DNA of 64,000 nucleotides from Pseudomonas sp. TCU-HL1 (GCF_001708505.1 NZ_CP015992.1:4526001-4590000), one strand, 5' to 3'. Positions 1-9,611 are shown, counted from the stretch's first letter. Notes: generated from the letters alone by a model not told the origin. Numbers and translations are program-made.

Positions 1-899
1 TTCAGCTGGAAAAACATGGTGTTAATGATGTTCTTCGCCTGGACACTGGCGGCGAGGTAGGTCAGACCACGCGTCTCCACCACCAGCGCTGCATCGAAGT
101 CCAGCAACGTGGTCTCCACGGCCACCCCCAGAATACGCTCAGGAGCCGGCAGCAAACCGCGGGTGTTCCTGGCCGTCATGGCCATGGCGCCGGCGACCAT
201 CGGCGCGATGTGTGGCTGTTGGGCAGTTCCGCCCGGGATCTTGTGGCCCTTGCGGTCCCAGGGCTGAAAGCCGCGCAGTTCGTTCTCGCCCTGAGCCAGG
301 ATCCACGCCTTGGCGGCCGGCACCAGCGCTTCGGGCGCCGCGACCAGATCATCCACCAGACCGAGACCCAGCGCCTCACCCGGCTTCAGACGCTTGCCCT
401 CAAGCAACAGCGGCAGCGCCTTTTCCAATCCCAGCTTGTGAACCAAACGCACGATCCCGCCAGCTCCCGGCAGAAGTCCGAGGGAAACTTCGGGCAGTCC
501 GACCACTGCGGCGGGGTTGTCGAGCAGTATCCGATGGTTGCACGCCAGGGCGATTTCGAAGCCCCCCCCCAATGCCGCACCGTTGATGGCCGCCACTACC
601 GGTACAGGCAGACGCTCCAGGCGACGAAGGTCATTCTTGGTCTGCTCGATCTTCGCCTGAAAATCAGCCTCGTCACCGGGCTCGAAGTCCAGCAGTTCGT
701 TCAGGTCGCCGCCGGCGAAGAAGGTGCTTTTCGCGGAGGCGATCACGACGCCGGTCAGACCGGTTTCCTGCTCCAGACGCTGCACGGACTCGGCCATCGT
801 GTCCCGATACAGCTGGTTCATGGCATTGACTGGACCCGGCATGTCCATGGTCAGCGTAACGATGCCATCGGCATCCTTTTCGTAGTTGAATACATTCAT
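1..899 (-). CDS. FadB/FadJ-like enoyl-CoA hydratase / 3-hydroxyacyl-CoA dehydrogenase, 3' end outside window
   Basis: The minus frame is open from the ATG at 899 to the window edge, so about 299 N-terminal residues are visible. They form a crotonase domain: FFAGGDLNEL near residue 60 (oxyanion-hole region), INGAALGGGFEIALAC near 105, and LPEVSLGLLPGAGG near 135. The later text ending in NTMFFQ is typical of the linker into the NAD-binding half of FadB/FadJ-type multifunctional enzymes. The role would be hydration of enoyl-CoA and oxidation of 3-hydroxyacyl-CoA in beta-oxidation. It lies 47 bp downstream of a FadA-like thiolase on the same strand, the usual partner, and shares the operator-bearing promoter upstream of that gene. 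A GAGGC stretch precedes the start. The dehydrogenase half lies outside the window and is inferred. Confidence 0.85.
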   Translation of the reverse strand, partial: MNVFNYEKDADGIVTLTMDMPGPVNAMNQLYRDTMAESVQRLEQETGLTGVVIASAKSTFFAGGDLNELLDFEPGDEADFQAKIEQTKNDLRRLERLPVPVVAAINGAALGGGFEIALACNHRILLDNPAAVVGLPEVSLGLLPGAGGIVRLVHKLGLEKALPLLLEGKRLKPGEALGLGLVDDLVAAPEALVPAAKAWILAQGENELRGFQPWDRKGHKIPGGTAQQPHIAPMVAGAMAMTARNTRGLLPAPERILGVAVETTLLDFDAALVVETRGLTYLAASVQAKNIINTMFFQL

Positions 900-946
900 A
901 AAGGGGGCCTCGCTTGTGAAGAATTTCTGCCGCGGCAGGTGGCGGC

Positions 947-2155
947 TCAGACGCGTTCGATGATCGTGGCAATGCCCATGCCGCCGCCTACGCACAGGGC
1001 GACCAGGCCACGCTTGAGATTGCGCCGTTCCAGTTCGTCGAGGACGGTGCCAACCAACATCGCACCCGTCGCCCCGATGGGATGGCCCAGGGCAATCGCT
1101 CCGCCGTTGACGTTGGTGATATCCGGCGAGATATCGAGGTCGCGCATGAAGCGCAGGGCCACGGAGGCGAATGCCTCATTGATTTCGAACAGATCGATGT
1201 CCTGGACTCGCAGTCCGGCTTTGGCCAGCGCCTTCTTCGCAGCCGGACCAGGTCCGGCCAGCATCAGCGTGGGCTCGGTGGACAGGACCGCCGTGGCAAC
1301 GATGCGGGCACGTGGTTCCAACCCCAACTGCTGCCCTGCGAGCTGGCTGCCCAGCAGCGTAGCGCTGGCACCATCGACGATACCCGAGGAGTTACCAGCC
1401 GTGTGGATGTGCTCGATTCGCGCTACCTGCGGATACTTGCGCAGGGCGATATCGTTGTAACCGACCTTGCCCATCGACGCGAAGGACGGCTTCAGCTGGG
1501 CCAGCGCCTCCATCGTCGTCCCGGGCTTGATGAACTCATCGCGCTCCAGCACCACCAGGCCGTTGACGTCTCGCACCGGCACGACGGAGCGATCAAAGTA
1601 GCCACTGTCTCGGGCATGGGACGCACGCTGCTGCGACAGCAGGGCAAAGCGATCGACGTCCTCGCGCGAATAGCCATCGAGCATGGCTAGCAGGTCCGCA
1701 CCGATGCCCTGGGGAACCGACCCAAGCTTGAAGGCGATTTCCGGGTCCTGAATCCAGGCACCACCGGCGCTGCCCATAGGCAGGCGCGACATGGACTCGA
1801 CACCGCCAGCGACTATCAGATCCTCCCAGCCACTGGCGATACGGCTGGCAGCCTGATTAACGGCTTCAAGGCCGGAAGCGCAGAAGCGGTCGATCTGCAC
1901 ACCCGGAACACTCTGGTCCCAGCCAGCATACTGAACCGAGCACTTGGCGATGTCGCCGCCCTGCTCGCCCACAGGCTGCCCACATCCGAGCACCACATCA
2001 TCGACACGCGAGGTATCGAGATCATGGCGCTGCTGCAATTCGGTGAGTAGACCGGCGGCAAGATGAACCGGTTTCACGGTAAACAGTGAACCGTCCTTTT
2101 TGCCTTTCCCACGTGGCGTGCGAATGGCGTCGTAGATGAAGACTGCCTGTGACAT
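947..2155 (-). CDS. FadA-like acetyl-CoA acyltransferase (thiolase)
   Basis: This 402-residue protein has the full thiolase signature: the nucleophilic Cys in DRFCASGLEAVN near residue 92, GHPIGATGA near 350, and the C-terminal CVGGGMG with the second catalytic Cys. It should cleave 3-ketoacyl-CoA to acetyl-CoA and a shortened acyl-CoA. The length is normal for the family. The start at 2155 has AGAGGA about 7 nt upstream. It is the first gene of a two-gene operon with the FadB-like enzyme. The promoter contains the recurrent palindrome (2221-2236) followed by a TAGGCT -10 at 2193-2198, giving a leader of about 30 nt. Which acyl-CoA it prefers cannot be read from the sequence. Confidence 0.93.
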   Translation of the reverse strand: MSQAVFIYDAIRTPRGKGKKDGSLFTVKPVHLAAGLLTELQQRHDLDTSRVDDVVLGCGQPVGEQGGDIAKCSVQYAGWDQSVPGVQIDRFCASGLEAVNQAASRIASGWEDLIVAGGVESMSRLPMGSAGGAWIQDPEIAFKLGSVPQGIGADLLAMLDGYSREDVDRFALLSQQRASHARDSGYFDRSVVPVRDVNGLVVLERDEFIKPGTTMEALAQLKPSFASMGKVGYNDIALRKYPQVARIEHIHTAGNSSGIVDGASATLLGSQLAGQQLGLEPRARIVATAVLSTEPTLMLAGPGPAAKKALAKAGLRVQDIDLFEINEAFASVALRFMRDLDISPDITNVNGGAIALGHPIGATGAMLVGTVLDELERRNLKRGLVALCVGGGMGIATIIERV

Positions 2156-2499
2156 CGGAGATTCCTCTTGGCGATTTCAGAGATATGTCTGAAGCCTATG
2201 GAACCCCCTCCCCCCCTACATCGTCGGAAGCGACGATCACTGCAAGGGCATTCGACCGGACCATATCCGTAATTCACGCAACACGATCAAAACCTCATTC
2301 ACAGCATCCTTGAACAGGCCATTTAGAGGCTTTGTGCACGACGGCAGGCACTTCGCACCTCGCGCCTCTCCCACGCCTAGACGTCTGATCCAGACGCTGC
2401 CGTCCCCGGAAAGAACTTGCAGCCGGCCCAGCTTGCCCATAGCTTAATGATCCAATAAGAAATGACGGGGAACATGGCAGCCCCGCTAAAGGAATCGTG
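2156..2499. other. Divergent promoter region between thiolase operon and LuxR-type regulator
   Basis: This 344-bp gap carries one strong feature, the palindrome at 2221-2236. On the minus strand it is followed after 22 nt by TAGGCT. On the plus strand it is followed after 22 nt by GACCAT at 2259-2264, so it could also drive the regulator with a long leader of about 230 nt. No gene is visible in the rest. Confidence 0.6.
2221..2236 (-). promoter_or_regulatory. Operator site 1, TCGTCG-N4-CGACGA, thiolase operon promoter
   Basis: The sequence TCGTCGGAAGCGACGA is a perfect inverted repeat, extended by one more matched pair (A/T) on each side. A -10-like TAGGCT (2193-2198) lies exactly 22 nt downstream on the minus strand, and the thiolase ATG is at 2155. 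The centre would sit near -42 relative to the inferred transcription start, a class II activator position. Confidence 0.8.
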
Positions 2500-5172
2500 A
2501 TGTCTTCGACTCAACGCCCTGCGCCATACATCTCGCGCACCAAGGTGACCCCACCAGCCACCTCGCGCTTCGAAGTCCCTCGCCAGGCTATTCTCGACCG
2601 AGCGGGTACTGCCGTTGGCAGTCGCGCCGTCCTGGTCCATGCACCAGCCGGTTTCGGCAAGACCACGTTCATGACCCAATTGTTGGCACGTTATCAGCGG
2701 CAAGGCGTGGCGACCGTCTGGCTCACATTGGACAGTGGCGACAATGATGTTTCGCGCTTTTTAAGCGGCTTCTCGACGGCCATCGCCGGTCTGCAGAAAG
2801 AAATCGCTCATGACCTGTCGCAAATGCGAAACGCCGACCTTGTGTCCTGGATACTCGACTGCATCTCCGAGTGCCCGACACCTGTCGCGATTTTCTTCGA
2901 CGATTTCGAATCCATCCGCAACCCGGTCGTGCTCGGCCTCGTGGCGCGCGGCATCGAAGCGCTTCCCAGCAAGGCCAGCCTGGTGATTGGCAGCCGGACG
3001 CTTCCCGAGATCGGCCTGGCTCGCCTGCGGGCACGCGGCAGCCTTGTCGAAATAGACTCGGCAGGTCTGCGCTTCAGCAGCGAGGAAACCCAGGACTTTC
3101 TCACCCAGCGCCGGGGCACTGGCCTGAACGATTCACAACTGGAAAAGCTACAGTCCAGCACGGAGGGATGGGTCACCGCGCTCTGGTTGGCGTCGCTGGC
3201 GCTAGAAAACCATGGCGATACGGATAAATTCCTCGACTCCTTCTCCGGTTCAAACGCAGCGATAGCGGCCTACCTCGCCGAGGACGTTTTGGCTGCCCTG
3301 CCCGATCGCCTTCGCCACTTCCTGCTGCGTAGCAGCATACTGGACGAGCTTAGTCCCACTCTTTGCGATGCGGTATGTGGCGTGACCGACAGTCTCGGGA
3401 TGCTGCAAGAGTTGGAGCGACACCAGCTGTTCCTCGTTCCGGTCGACGAGCAACGCAATCTCTACCGTTATCACAGTCTGTTTCTTGATTTCCTCCGCCA
3501 CCAGGTACAACGCCGACATACCGAAGAGCTCCACGCACTGCACCAGGCCGCCTGCAAGGCCTACCTGCAGGAAGGCAGGGCAATCCCCGCCATCCGCCAT
3601 GCCCTGCTGTCTGGGGAAACGCATACTGCACTCGACCTGCTGTATCAGCACGTCGACGATCTTCTCAGCCAAGGCCGCCTGCGCCTGTTGGCCGAATGCA
3701 TTGGACAGCTACCGAAGATGGAGCTGGAACGTCATCCCCGGCTGCAACTGATCCGCGCCTGGTGCACAGCCTTCACTTGGGGGCCGCGTGAAGCGATGGC
3801 GATCTTGGGCGATATCGACAGCACGACGCTGCCCAACGAGTCCGCCGTATACCTGAAGGCGTTGCGCCCGATGCTGCTGGTCATGATGGACCGCAACCAG
3901 GAAGCCCATGACCTCGGCGTGCAGGCGCTCGCGGAGGTATCCACCGAGCACCCCTTTGCCTGGGCCATGCTCAATCAGGCACTTACGCAGACCAGCATCA
4001 TCCTTGGTCTGCACGATAAAGCGCATCACTTCGTCGATGAGGCGCGTAGGGCTCAAAGCGACTCTGCTGGCGCATTTGGTTTCGTGCTCGCGGAGTCAGC
4101 TGAGGCCCTGCTCGACATGATGGCCGGCCGTCTCAAGCAATCCACGGCGCGACTGCGCATGGCGACTACCATGCTCGAGGCCTCACGGCAGCGCGACCGC
4201 AACGGCAACGCCCTGGCAGCGGTGCAGCTGGCCGAGGCGCTATACGAGAGCGATGAATGCGAAGAAGCCCAGCGCCTGCTGCTGATCTTCACACCTCTCG
4301 TTCAGGACCTTGGCCTCTCGGATGCGTTGATCACCGCCCATACGCTGCTGGCGCGTATTGCCGACGACAAGGGCGATCGCGACCGTGCGCTGCAACTGCT
4401 CACCGAACTGGAAAACGTCGGACATCGATCCGGCCTGCCACGCGTCGCTGCCAGCGCGCGCCTGGAGCGTGCGATGCTGGCTCTGTCCCACGGCGATCAT
4501 GCCGGTGCATTGGAACAGCTGACGCTCGCTGAGCAGACTTTCCCATGGAGCGAGGCCGTCACGCACTGGTTCATCGGCAACGATACGTTGACGCCACCCA
4601 TCGCCCGACTTCGCTGGATGATTCGTTCTGGCTCTGCTGGCAAGGCCATCGCACCACTTCGCACCGAGCTGGCAGAAGCTGAACGCCTCATGCGCGGCCG
4701 CAGGGCCTTGAAACTGCGAATTCTCCTGGCCGAAGCCCTGTATATCGACCACCAGCCCAAGGTTGCATTGCGCACCCTGGAGCGGGCGCTGAAGTTCGCA
4801 CAGACCGAAGGCTTTGTCCGCACATTCTTCGAGGAAGGTGCCACCGTTCAGGCCATGCTTCGGGAGTTGCACAGTGAACAGGATGAAGACGAGCTACCCG
4901 CAGAAGGCAGTCTGGATCGCTGGCTGCGGCAAAGCGCTCCAGCCCAATCTGAGGCCGTCTCGGCCAGTGGGCTGGTCGACCCACTGACGAAGAAGGAGCT
5001 GAAGGTACTTCAGCTGCTCGCCCTGGGTATGTCCAACGCAGACATGGCTGAGAAACTGTTCGTTTCTGACTCTACCGTCCGCACTCACCTGCGAAACATC
5101 AACCTCAAGCTACATGCAGGTAGCCGCGCCCAGGCCGTGGCTATTGCCCGACGCCTGGGCCTATGCCCCTGA
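2500..5172 (+). CDS. LuxR-family, MalT/AlkS-type ATP-dependent transcriptional activator
   Basis: This protein of about 890 residues has the MalT layout. An N-terminal NTPase domain has a Walker A motif, HAPAGFGKTT, near residue 47, and IFFDDFES near 130 in the Walker B position. A long helical/TPR-like middle follows. A C-terminal LuxR helix-turn-helix starts at about residue 825 (LTKKELKVLQLLALG, then VSDSTVRTHLRNINLKL). Members of this architecture (MalT, AlkS) are inducer- and ATP-dependent activators. It sits among the catabolic operons and is the best candidate for binding the recurrent palindrome, whose inferred position near -42 suits a LuxR-type activator. A GTG at 2497 directly precedes the ATG at 2500. 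AAAGGA at 2488-2493 suits the ATG slightly better. The binding assignment is inference. Confidence 0.9.
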   Translation: MSSTQRPAPYISRTKVTPPATSRFEVPRQAILDRAGTAVGSRAVLVHAPAGFGKTTFMTQLLARYQRQGVATVWLTLDSGDNDVSRFLSGFSTAIAGLQKEIAHDLSQMRNADLVSWILDCISECPTPVAIFFDDFESIRNPVVLGLVARGIEALPSKASLVIGSRTLPEIGLARLRARGSLVEIDSAGLRFSSEETQDFLTQRRGTGLNDSQLEKLQSSTEGWVTALWLASLALENHGDTDKFLDSFSGSNAAIAAYLAEDVLAALPDRLRHFLLRSSILDELSPTLCDAVCGVTDSLGMLQELERHQLFLVPVDEQRNLYRYHSLFLDFLRHQVQRRHTEELHALHQAACKAYLQEGRAIPAIRHALLSGETHTALDLLYQHVDDLLSQGRLRLLAECIGQLPKMELERHPRLQLIRAWCTAFTWGPREAMAILGDIDSTTLPNESAVYLKALRPMLLVMMDRNQEAHDLGVQALAEVSTEHPFAWAMLNQALTQTSIILGLHDKAHHFVDEARRAQSDSAGAFGFVLAESAEALLDMMAGRLKQSTARLRMATTMLEASRQRDRNGNALAAVQLAEALYESDECEEAQRLLLIFTPLVQDLGLSDALITAHTLLARIADDKGDRDRALQLLTELENVGHRSGLPRVAASARLERAMLALSHGDHAGALEQLTLAEQTFPWSEAVTHWFIGNDTLTPPIARLRWMIRSGSAGKAIAPLRTELAEAERLMRGRRALKLRILLAEALYIDHQPKVALRTLERALKFAQTEGFVRTFFEEGATVQAMLRELHSEQDEDELPAEGSLDRWLRQSAPAQSEAVSASGLVDPLTKKELKVLQLLALGMSNADMAEKLFVSDSTVRTHLRNINLKLHAGSRAQAVAIARRLGLCP

Positions 5173-5213
5173 ACTCCAAAGCGCCGTGACCAAGAGGCGC
5201 AATATTCAACGAA

Positions 5214-5248
5214 TCGGCCGCCCGGCTCTTGCAGAGGCGGGCGGCCGA
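5214..5248. terminator. Convergent hairpin between regulator and acyl-CoA synthetase
   Basis: An 11-bp perfect stem, TCGGCCGCCCG with CGGGCGGCCGA, has a 13-nt loop. It lies between two converging stop codons (5172 plus, 5259 minus). No long T tract follows on either side, so its role as a terminator is inferred from stem strength and position. Confidence 0.6.
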
Positions 5249-5258
5249 CGGATCTGCT

Positions 5259-6803
5259 CTATGCCAGGCGAGCGCGATACTCGTCCCGCAGGATCCGCTT
5301 GAGGAGCTTGCCGTTGGGCTCGCGTGGCAGGCTGTCGGTGAAGTCAATCACCCGCGGACACTTGATCGGGGACAACTGCTGCCGGCAGAACGCAATCAGT
5401 TCCTCGACCAGGGCCTCCGATGGCTCCACGCCGGGCTCCAGTTGCACTACGGCGCGAACTTCCTCACCAAAATCGCTGTGCGGTGTGCCGATCACAGCCA
5501 CATCCAAGACCTTGGGATGGGTGATGAGTACGTTCTCAGTTTCCTGCGGGTACACGTTGACGCCGCCGGAGATGATCATGTTGTTTTTGCGATCAGTGAG
5601 GAACAGGAATCCGTCCGCATCAACGTGTCCGATGTCTCCCACGGTAGCCCAGCCCGCCTCGTTATAAGCCTCGCGGGTCTTCTTTTCATCTTTGTGGTAG
5701 CTGAAACGGGGGCCATTGGCGAAGTACACGAGGCCATCCTCGCCAGGCGGCAATTCTTTGCCGTCCTCGCTGACGATATGCAGCTCCCCCAAGACCGCTC
5801 GCCCGACGGTGCCCGGCCGTTCCAGCCAGGACTTGCTGTCGACCATGGTTGAACCTATGGTCTCGGTGCAAGAGTAGAACTCGGCAAGGATGGGACCCCA
5901 CCAGCGAATCATCTCGTGCTTGGTTGGCACTGCACAGGGCGCGCCCGCATGCACTGCAACCTTCTGGCTCGATAGGTCATAGCGCTCGCGCACCTCGCTG
6001 GGCAGTGCCAGCATACGATGGAACATGGTGGGCACCCACTGCGAATGGGTCACCTTGTGTCGCTCGATGGCTTTCAGTGAATTTTCCGCATCGAAGCGCT
6101 CGGCCATCACCAGGGTTCCCCCTAGAATGGTCACGCCCTGCCCCCATTTCATCGGCGCAGCATGGTAGTACGGCGAGGGAGAGAAATAGACGGAGTCTGG
6201 ACCCACACCGAAGCCGCGTTGCATGAGCCCGGCAATGACCGCGGTACTGCCTAGCGGTAATCCGCTCAACGCCGGTTTGACCCCTTTCGGACGCCCCGTG
6301 GTGCCAGACGAGTAGAGCATTTCGCTGCCCTCCACCGCCCCCCGGATCGGGCTACCGTCAAATGCTGACAGGGCGTCGTCAAACAGTTTCACTCCTGCGA
6401 CAGGATCCAGACTGTAGATCTGCGGCGGCCTCGGCAGCGCGCGAACCGCCTCCAGGATAGCCGGCGCTGTCTTTGCAGTGACCAACAGTACCTGGGCTTC
6501 GCAGTCCGCCACGATATAGGCGGCCTCCGCTCCGGTCAGACGGGTGCTAATGAAGGTGTAGTAGAGGCCAGCATAATGGGCTCCCCACTGCACGACCGGG
6601 CATTCCAGGCGATTTTCCAGGCAGTAGGCGACATGGTCGCCCGGCTTCAGGCCGAGCCACTGATAGAGGCGGCCGAGTCGATTGGCATAGGTATCCAGAG
6701 CCCCATAGGTCAGCGTATCTCCCGTTTCGGCCATGATCACGGCGGCTTTGTCGGGAGCGTGCGCAGCGTGCGCACCGGGGTACAGCGATGGCTTGTCACT
6801 CAT
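5259..6803 (-). CDS. Acyl-CoA synthetase (AMP-binding, ANL superfamily)
   Basis: This 514-residue adenylate-forming enzyme has the P-loop-like motif MLYSSGTTGRPKG near residue 164, YSCTETIG near 315, and the C-terminal TDRKNNMIISGGVNVYP hinge. The catalytic-lysine region PREPNGKLLKR is at about 495. It should activate a carboxylic acid to its CoA thioester with ATP. The gene is 69 bp downstream of the aldehyde dehydrogenase on the same strand and is probably cotranscribed with it. That order (aldehyde to acid, then acid to CoA ester) fits side-chain or terminal oxidation of the pathway substrate. The substrate class is not determinable. Confidence 0.92.
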   Translation of the reverse strand: MSDKPSLYPGAHAAHAPDKAAVIMAETGDTLTYGALDTYANRLGRLYQWLGLKPGDHVAYCLENRLECPVVQWGAHYAGLYYTFISTRLTGAEAAYIVADCEAQVLLVTAKTAPAILEAVRALPRPPQIYSLDPVAGVKLFDDALSAFDGSPIRGAVEGSEMLYSSGTTGRPKGVKPALSGLPLGSTAVIAGLMQRGFGVGPDSVYFSPSPYYHAAPMKWGQGVTILGGTLVMAERFDAENSLKAIERHKVTHSQWVPTMFHRMLALPSEVRERYDLSSQKVAVHAGAPCAVPTKHEMIRWWGPILAEFYSCTETIGSTMVDSKSWLERPGTVGRAVLGELHIVSEDGKELPPGEDGLVYFANGPRFSYHKDEKKTREAYNEAGWATVGDIGHVDADGFLFLTDRKNNMIISGGVNVYPQETENVLITHPKVLDVAVIGTPHSDFGEEVRAVVQLEPGVEPSEALVEELIAFCRQQLSPIKCPRVIDFTDSLPREPNGKLLKRILRDEYRARLA

Positions 6804-6872
6804 TTCAGTGGCCTCATGACAGTTGGCTCCGGCCCGTGTGGCGGAACACGATTGTGCTTGTTATGGGTGCGA

Positions 6873-8321
6873 TCAGAGGTGTTTTAGTATCCAACCCAAG
6901 ACTTTTCTTACGTGTGGCTTGTAGGGCGGGAAAAACATCCTGGCCAGCAGTACCTGGGTCTGCAGGACGGCGCGCTCATGGGAAAAGGCGCGAATCCCCC
7001 ATTCACCGTGGTAGCTGCCGATCCCGGAATTGTTGACCCCTCCGAACGGCAGGTTGTGATGCAGGAAGTGCGCGGCCACGTGATTGACGCAGGTACCGCC
7101 TGCGCTGGTGCGCTCGATCAGCGCGTCTGCACTTGCCTGGTCACGTGTCCAGACGTAGAGCGCCAGCGGCTTGGGCGCAGCGTTGATCCGCTCGATCACA
7201 TCCTCCAGCTGGGCGAAGGGGAGAATTGGCAGCAGCGGGCCGAAGATTTCCTCCTGCATGATGCGCGCGTCGTCTGGCAGGTCGCCCAGCAAGGTCGGCG
7301 AAACGAAATGGGCGTCGACGTCAACTTCGCCGCCATACAACACGCGGGCACCTCGTCGCTTGGCGTCGTCAATGAGACCCGCAACACGCTGGGTATGGCG
7401 AACGTTGATGACCCGCGACAACGGTGCATCCTTGGCCGCCAGACCTTCGCCGTACCAGGCATCCAGATGCGCGCACACGCATTCTACGAACCGCTCGCGC
7501 ACCGACTCGTGAACGTAGATGTGATCGGGCGCGATACAGGTCTGCCCGCTGTTGATGAACTTGCCCCAGGCAATGGTTTTGGCCGCCAGCGCGACGTCGG
7601 CGCTGCGATCCACAACAACGGGGGATTTCCCCCCCAACTCTAGGGTCACGCTGGTGAGATTCTTCGCCGCAGCCCCCATGACCAGCTTGCCAATGGCGGG
7701 GGCGCCGGTGAAGAAGCAGTGATCGAAGGGCAGTTCAAGCAGCGCTTCGGCAACTGTCGCGTCGCCCTCGAAAATGGCTACTTCTGTCTCGTCAAAAACT
7801 TCCCGGACGATTTTCACCAGCACCGCAGAGAGGTGCGGCGCGATTTCCGAGGTCTTGATCATTACCGTATTGCCACAAGCAATCGCCGGGACCAGCGGCC
7901 CGAGAGTCAGGGTCACCGGATAGTTCCAAGGGGCGATGATGAGGCAGCGTCCGCGCGGCTCATAGCGTACCCATGCCCGCGTGCCGAGCATCATCAGGGA
8001 TGGACTCACGCGCTTCGGCCTCAGCCACTTGCCGAGTCTTCGGCAGCAATCGGAAATTTCCATGATCACCGGCATCAGCTCGGTGAAGTCGACTTCTACG
8101 GGCGGGCGCTTGAAGTCCCGGGCCGCCGCTTCAACGATCGCCTCGCGATAGCTCAGCAATACCGCACGCAGCCGTTTCAGCTTGGCGATTCGCTCGCTGA
8201 CGGTCGAACTGCGCAGGCGCAATGCGACCGATCGCTGCGCCTCGAAAATCCGCTGAATATCCGCCGCAAGTTGGGGCGTCAGAGACTCTGGGGGAAGAAT
8301 CGGTGCCTGGACGACTGACAT
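6873..8321 (-). CDS. Aldehyde dehydrogenase (ALDH3 / coniferyl-aldehyde-dehydrogenase-like)
   Basis: This 482-residue NAD(P)-dependent aldehyde dehydrogenase has the LELGGKSPVVVD motif near residue 230 carrying the general-base Glu, and the nucleophilic Cys in NSGQTCIAPDH near 265. The short C-terminus and a basic tail ending in WILKHL resemble ALDH3-type and coniferyl aldehyde dehydrogenases. It should oxidise an aldehyde intermediate to the acid used by the adjacent acyl-CoA synthetase. The promoter carries operator site 2, followed after 22 nt by GATGAT on the minus strand. The same site serves the divergent acyl-CoA dehydrogenase. Confidence 0.92.
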   Translation of the reverse strand: MSVVQAPILPPESLTPQLAADIQRIFEAQRSVALRLRSSTVSERIAKLKRLRAVLLSYREAIVEAAARDFKRPPVEVDFTELMPVIMEISDCCRRLGKWLRPKRVSPSLMMLGTRAWVRYEPRGRCLIIAPWNYPVTLTLGPLVPAIACGNTVMIKTSEIAPHLSAVLVKIVREVFDETEVAIFEGDATVAEALLELPFDHCFFTGAPAIGKLVMGAAAKNLTSVTLELGGKSPVVVDRSADVALAAKTIAWGKFINSGQTCIAPDHIYVHESVRERFVECVCAHLDAWYGEGLAAKDAPLSRVINVRHTQRVAGLIDDAKRRGARVLYGGEVDVDAHFVSPTLLGDLPDDARIMQEEIFGPLLPILPFAQLEDVIERINAAPKPLALYVWTRDQASADALIERTSAGGTCVNHVAAHFLHHNLPFGGVNNSGIGSYHGEWGIRAFSHERAVLQTQVLLARMFFPPYKPHVRKVLGWILKHL

Positions 8322-8378
8322 AGGGGCTTCTCTACCATTGGACTGAGGCCATCATCATCAATCTGTCGTCAATGGAAA

Positions 8379-8394
8379 TCGTCGTAAACGACGA
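8379..8394. promoter_or_regulatory. Operator site 2, shared by divergent ALDH and acyl-CoA dehydrogenase promoters
   Basis: TCGTCGTAAACGACGA is a perfect 6+6 inverted repeat. On the minus strand GATGAT (8351-8356) lies 22 nt away, ahead of the ALDH start at 8321. On the plus strand TAGGAT (8418-8423) lies 23 nt away, ahead of the acyl-CoA dehydrogenase. One symmetrical site between two promoters could activate both directions. Confidence 0.8.
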
Positions 8395-8447
8395 CACTGA
8401 ACCCCCGCTTACCTACCTAGGATTTGTCCATCAGCCCAACGCACCGC

Positions 8448-9611
8448 ATGGACATTACTATGATCGACGGCTACCAACCCCGCTGGATGAATGAAGAGCT
8501 TCTGGCACTGCAAGACCTGGCCCGACGCTTCACCGCCGAGGAAGTGACCCCACATCAGGAACACTGGTACGCCCAGGGGGCAACCGATCGAGAAGTCTGG
8601 CTCAAGGCAGGGGCGGCCGGCATCCTGCTCCCTGATATCTCCAGTGAGTATGGCGGCTCCGACGGCACCTTCGCCCATCAAGCCGTGCTGGCCCACGAAC
8701 TCTGCCTGGCTGGAGACTCCAGCTTCCGCTGCGGGCAGCAAATCCATGTGATCGCCGCACACTACATCCAGCGCTACGGCACCGAAGCGCAGAAGCAGCG
8801 CTACCTACCGAAGCTTGCCAGCGGCGAGTACATCGCCGGCATGGGCATGACCGAGCCCAATGGTGGCACCGACCTGCAGAACATGCGTACCCGCGCCATC
8901 AAGCAAGGTGACCGCTACCTCATCAACGGAGCCAAAACCTTCATCACCAACGGTTCGACCGCCGACATCCTGGTGCTGGCAGCCAAGACCAATCCCAAGG
9001 AAAAGGCCAAGGGTGTCTCGCTGTTCATCTTCGAAACCCGCACGCCCGGTTTTCGCGTCGGCCAGCGCCTGAAGAAGATCGGCCTGCATGGTTCCGACAC
9101 TTGCGAGCTGTTCTTCGAGGACTGTGAGGTACCGGAAGACGCCCTGCTCGGTGGCGTCGAAGGCCAGGGCTTCTACCAGATGATGCGCGACCTCACCTAC
9201 GAGCGCACCCTGACCGGAGTGAACTGCGCCGCCGTGATGGAACATGCCTTCCGTGTAACGCGTGACTACGCCAGCGACCGCACCATGTTCGACAAGCGCC
9301 TGATCGACCTGCAGCATGCCCGCTTCGAGCTGGCAGAGGTGAAGACGGCAGCCACCGTTGCGCGGATCTTCGCCGACTTCGCCATTGAGCGTTACCTGGA
9401 CGGCACCATCACCACCGACATCGCCTCCATGAGCAAGTGGTGGATCAGCGAACAGCAGTGCGAGGTGGTCAACCGCTGCCTGCAGCTGTTCGGCGGTCAC
9501 GGCTACATGCTCGAGTACCCCATCGCCCGCATGTACGTCGACGCGCGCATCGAGCCAATCTACGCCGGCTCCAATGAGATTCTCAAAGAACTCATTGGCC
9601 GCGCCCTCTGA
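8448..9611 (+). CDS. Acyl-CoA dehydrogenase
   Basis: The protein has about 387 residues and the standard fold. It has the acyl-CoA/FAD motif GMGMTEPNGGTDLQNM near residue 130, INGAKTFITNGSTA near 165, and the C-terminal LQLFGGHGYMLEYPIARMYVDAR with YAGSNEI, where the FAD-binding and catalytic-Glu region lies. It should introduce an alpha,beta double bond into an acyl-CoA using ETF. The frame is open back to a TTG at 8424, but the inferred -10 at 8418-8423 puts transcription after that codon, so the ATG at 8448 (or 8460) is preferred. Neither has a strong ribosome binding site. A clear intrinsic terminator follows at 9640. Confidence 0.9.
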   Translation: MDITMIDGYQPRWMNEELLALQDLARRFTAEEVTPHQEHWYAQGATDREVWLKAGAAGILLPDISSEYGGSDGTFAHQAVLAHELCLAGDSSFRCGQQIHVIAAHYIQRYGTEAQKQRYLPKLASGEYIAGMGMTEPNGGTDLQNMRTRAIKQGDRYLINGAKTFITNGSTADILVLAAKTNPKEKAKGVSLFIFETRTPGFRVGQRLKKIGLHGSDTCELFFEDCEVPEDALLGGVEGQGFYQMMRDLTYERTLTGVNCAAVMEHAFRVTRDYASDRTMFDKRLIDLQHARFELAEVKTAATVARIFADFAIERYLDGTITTDIASMSKWWISEQQCEVVNRCLQLFGGHGYMLEYPIARMYVDARIEPIYAGSNEILKELIGRAL

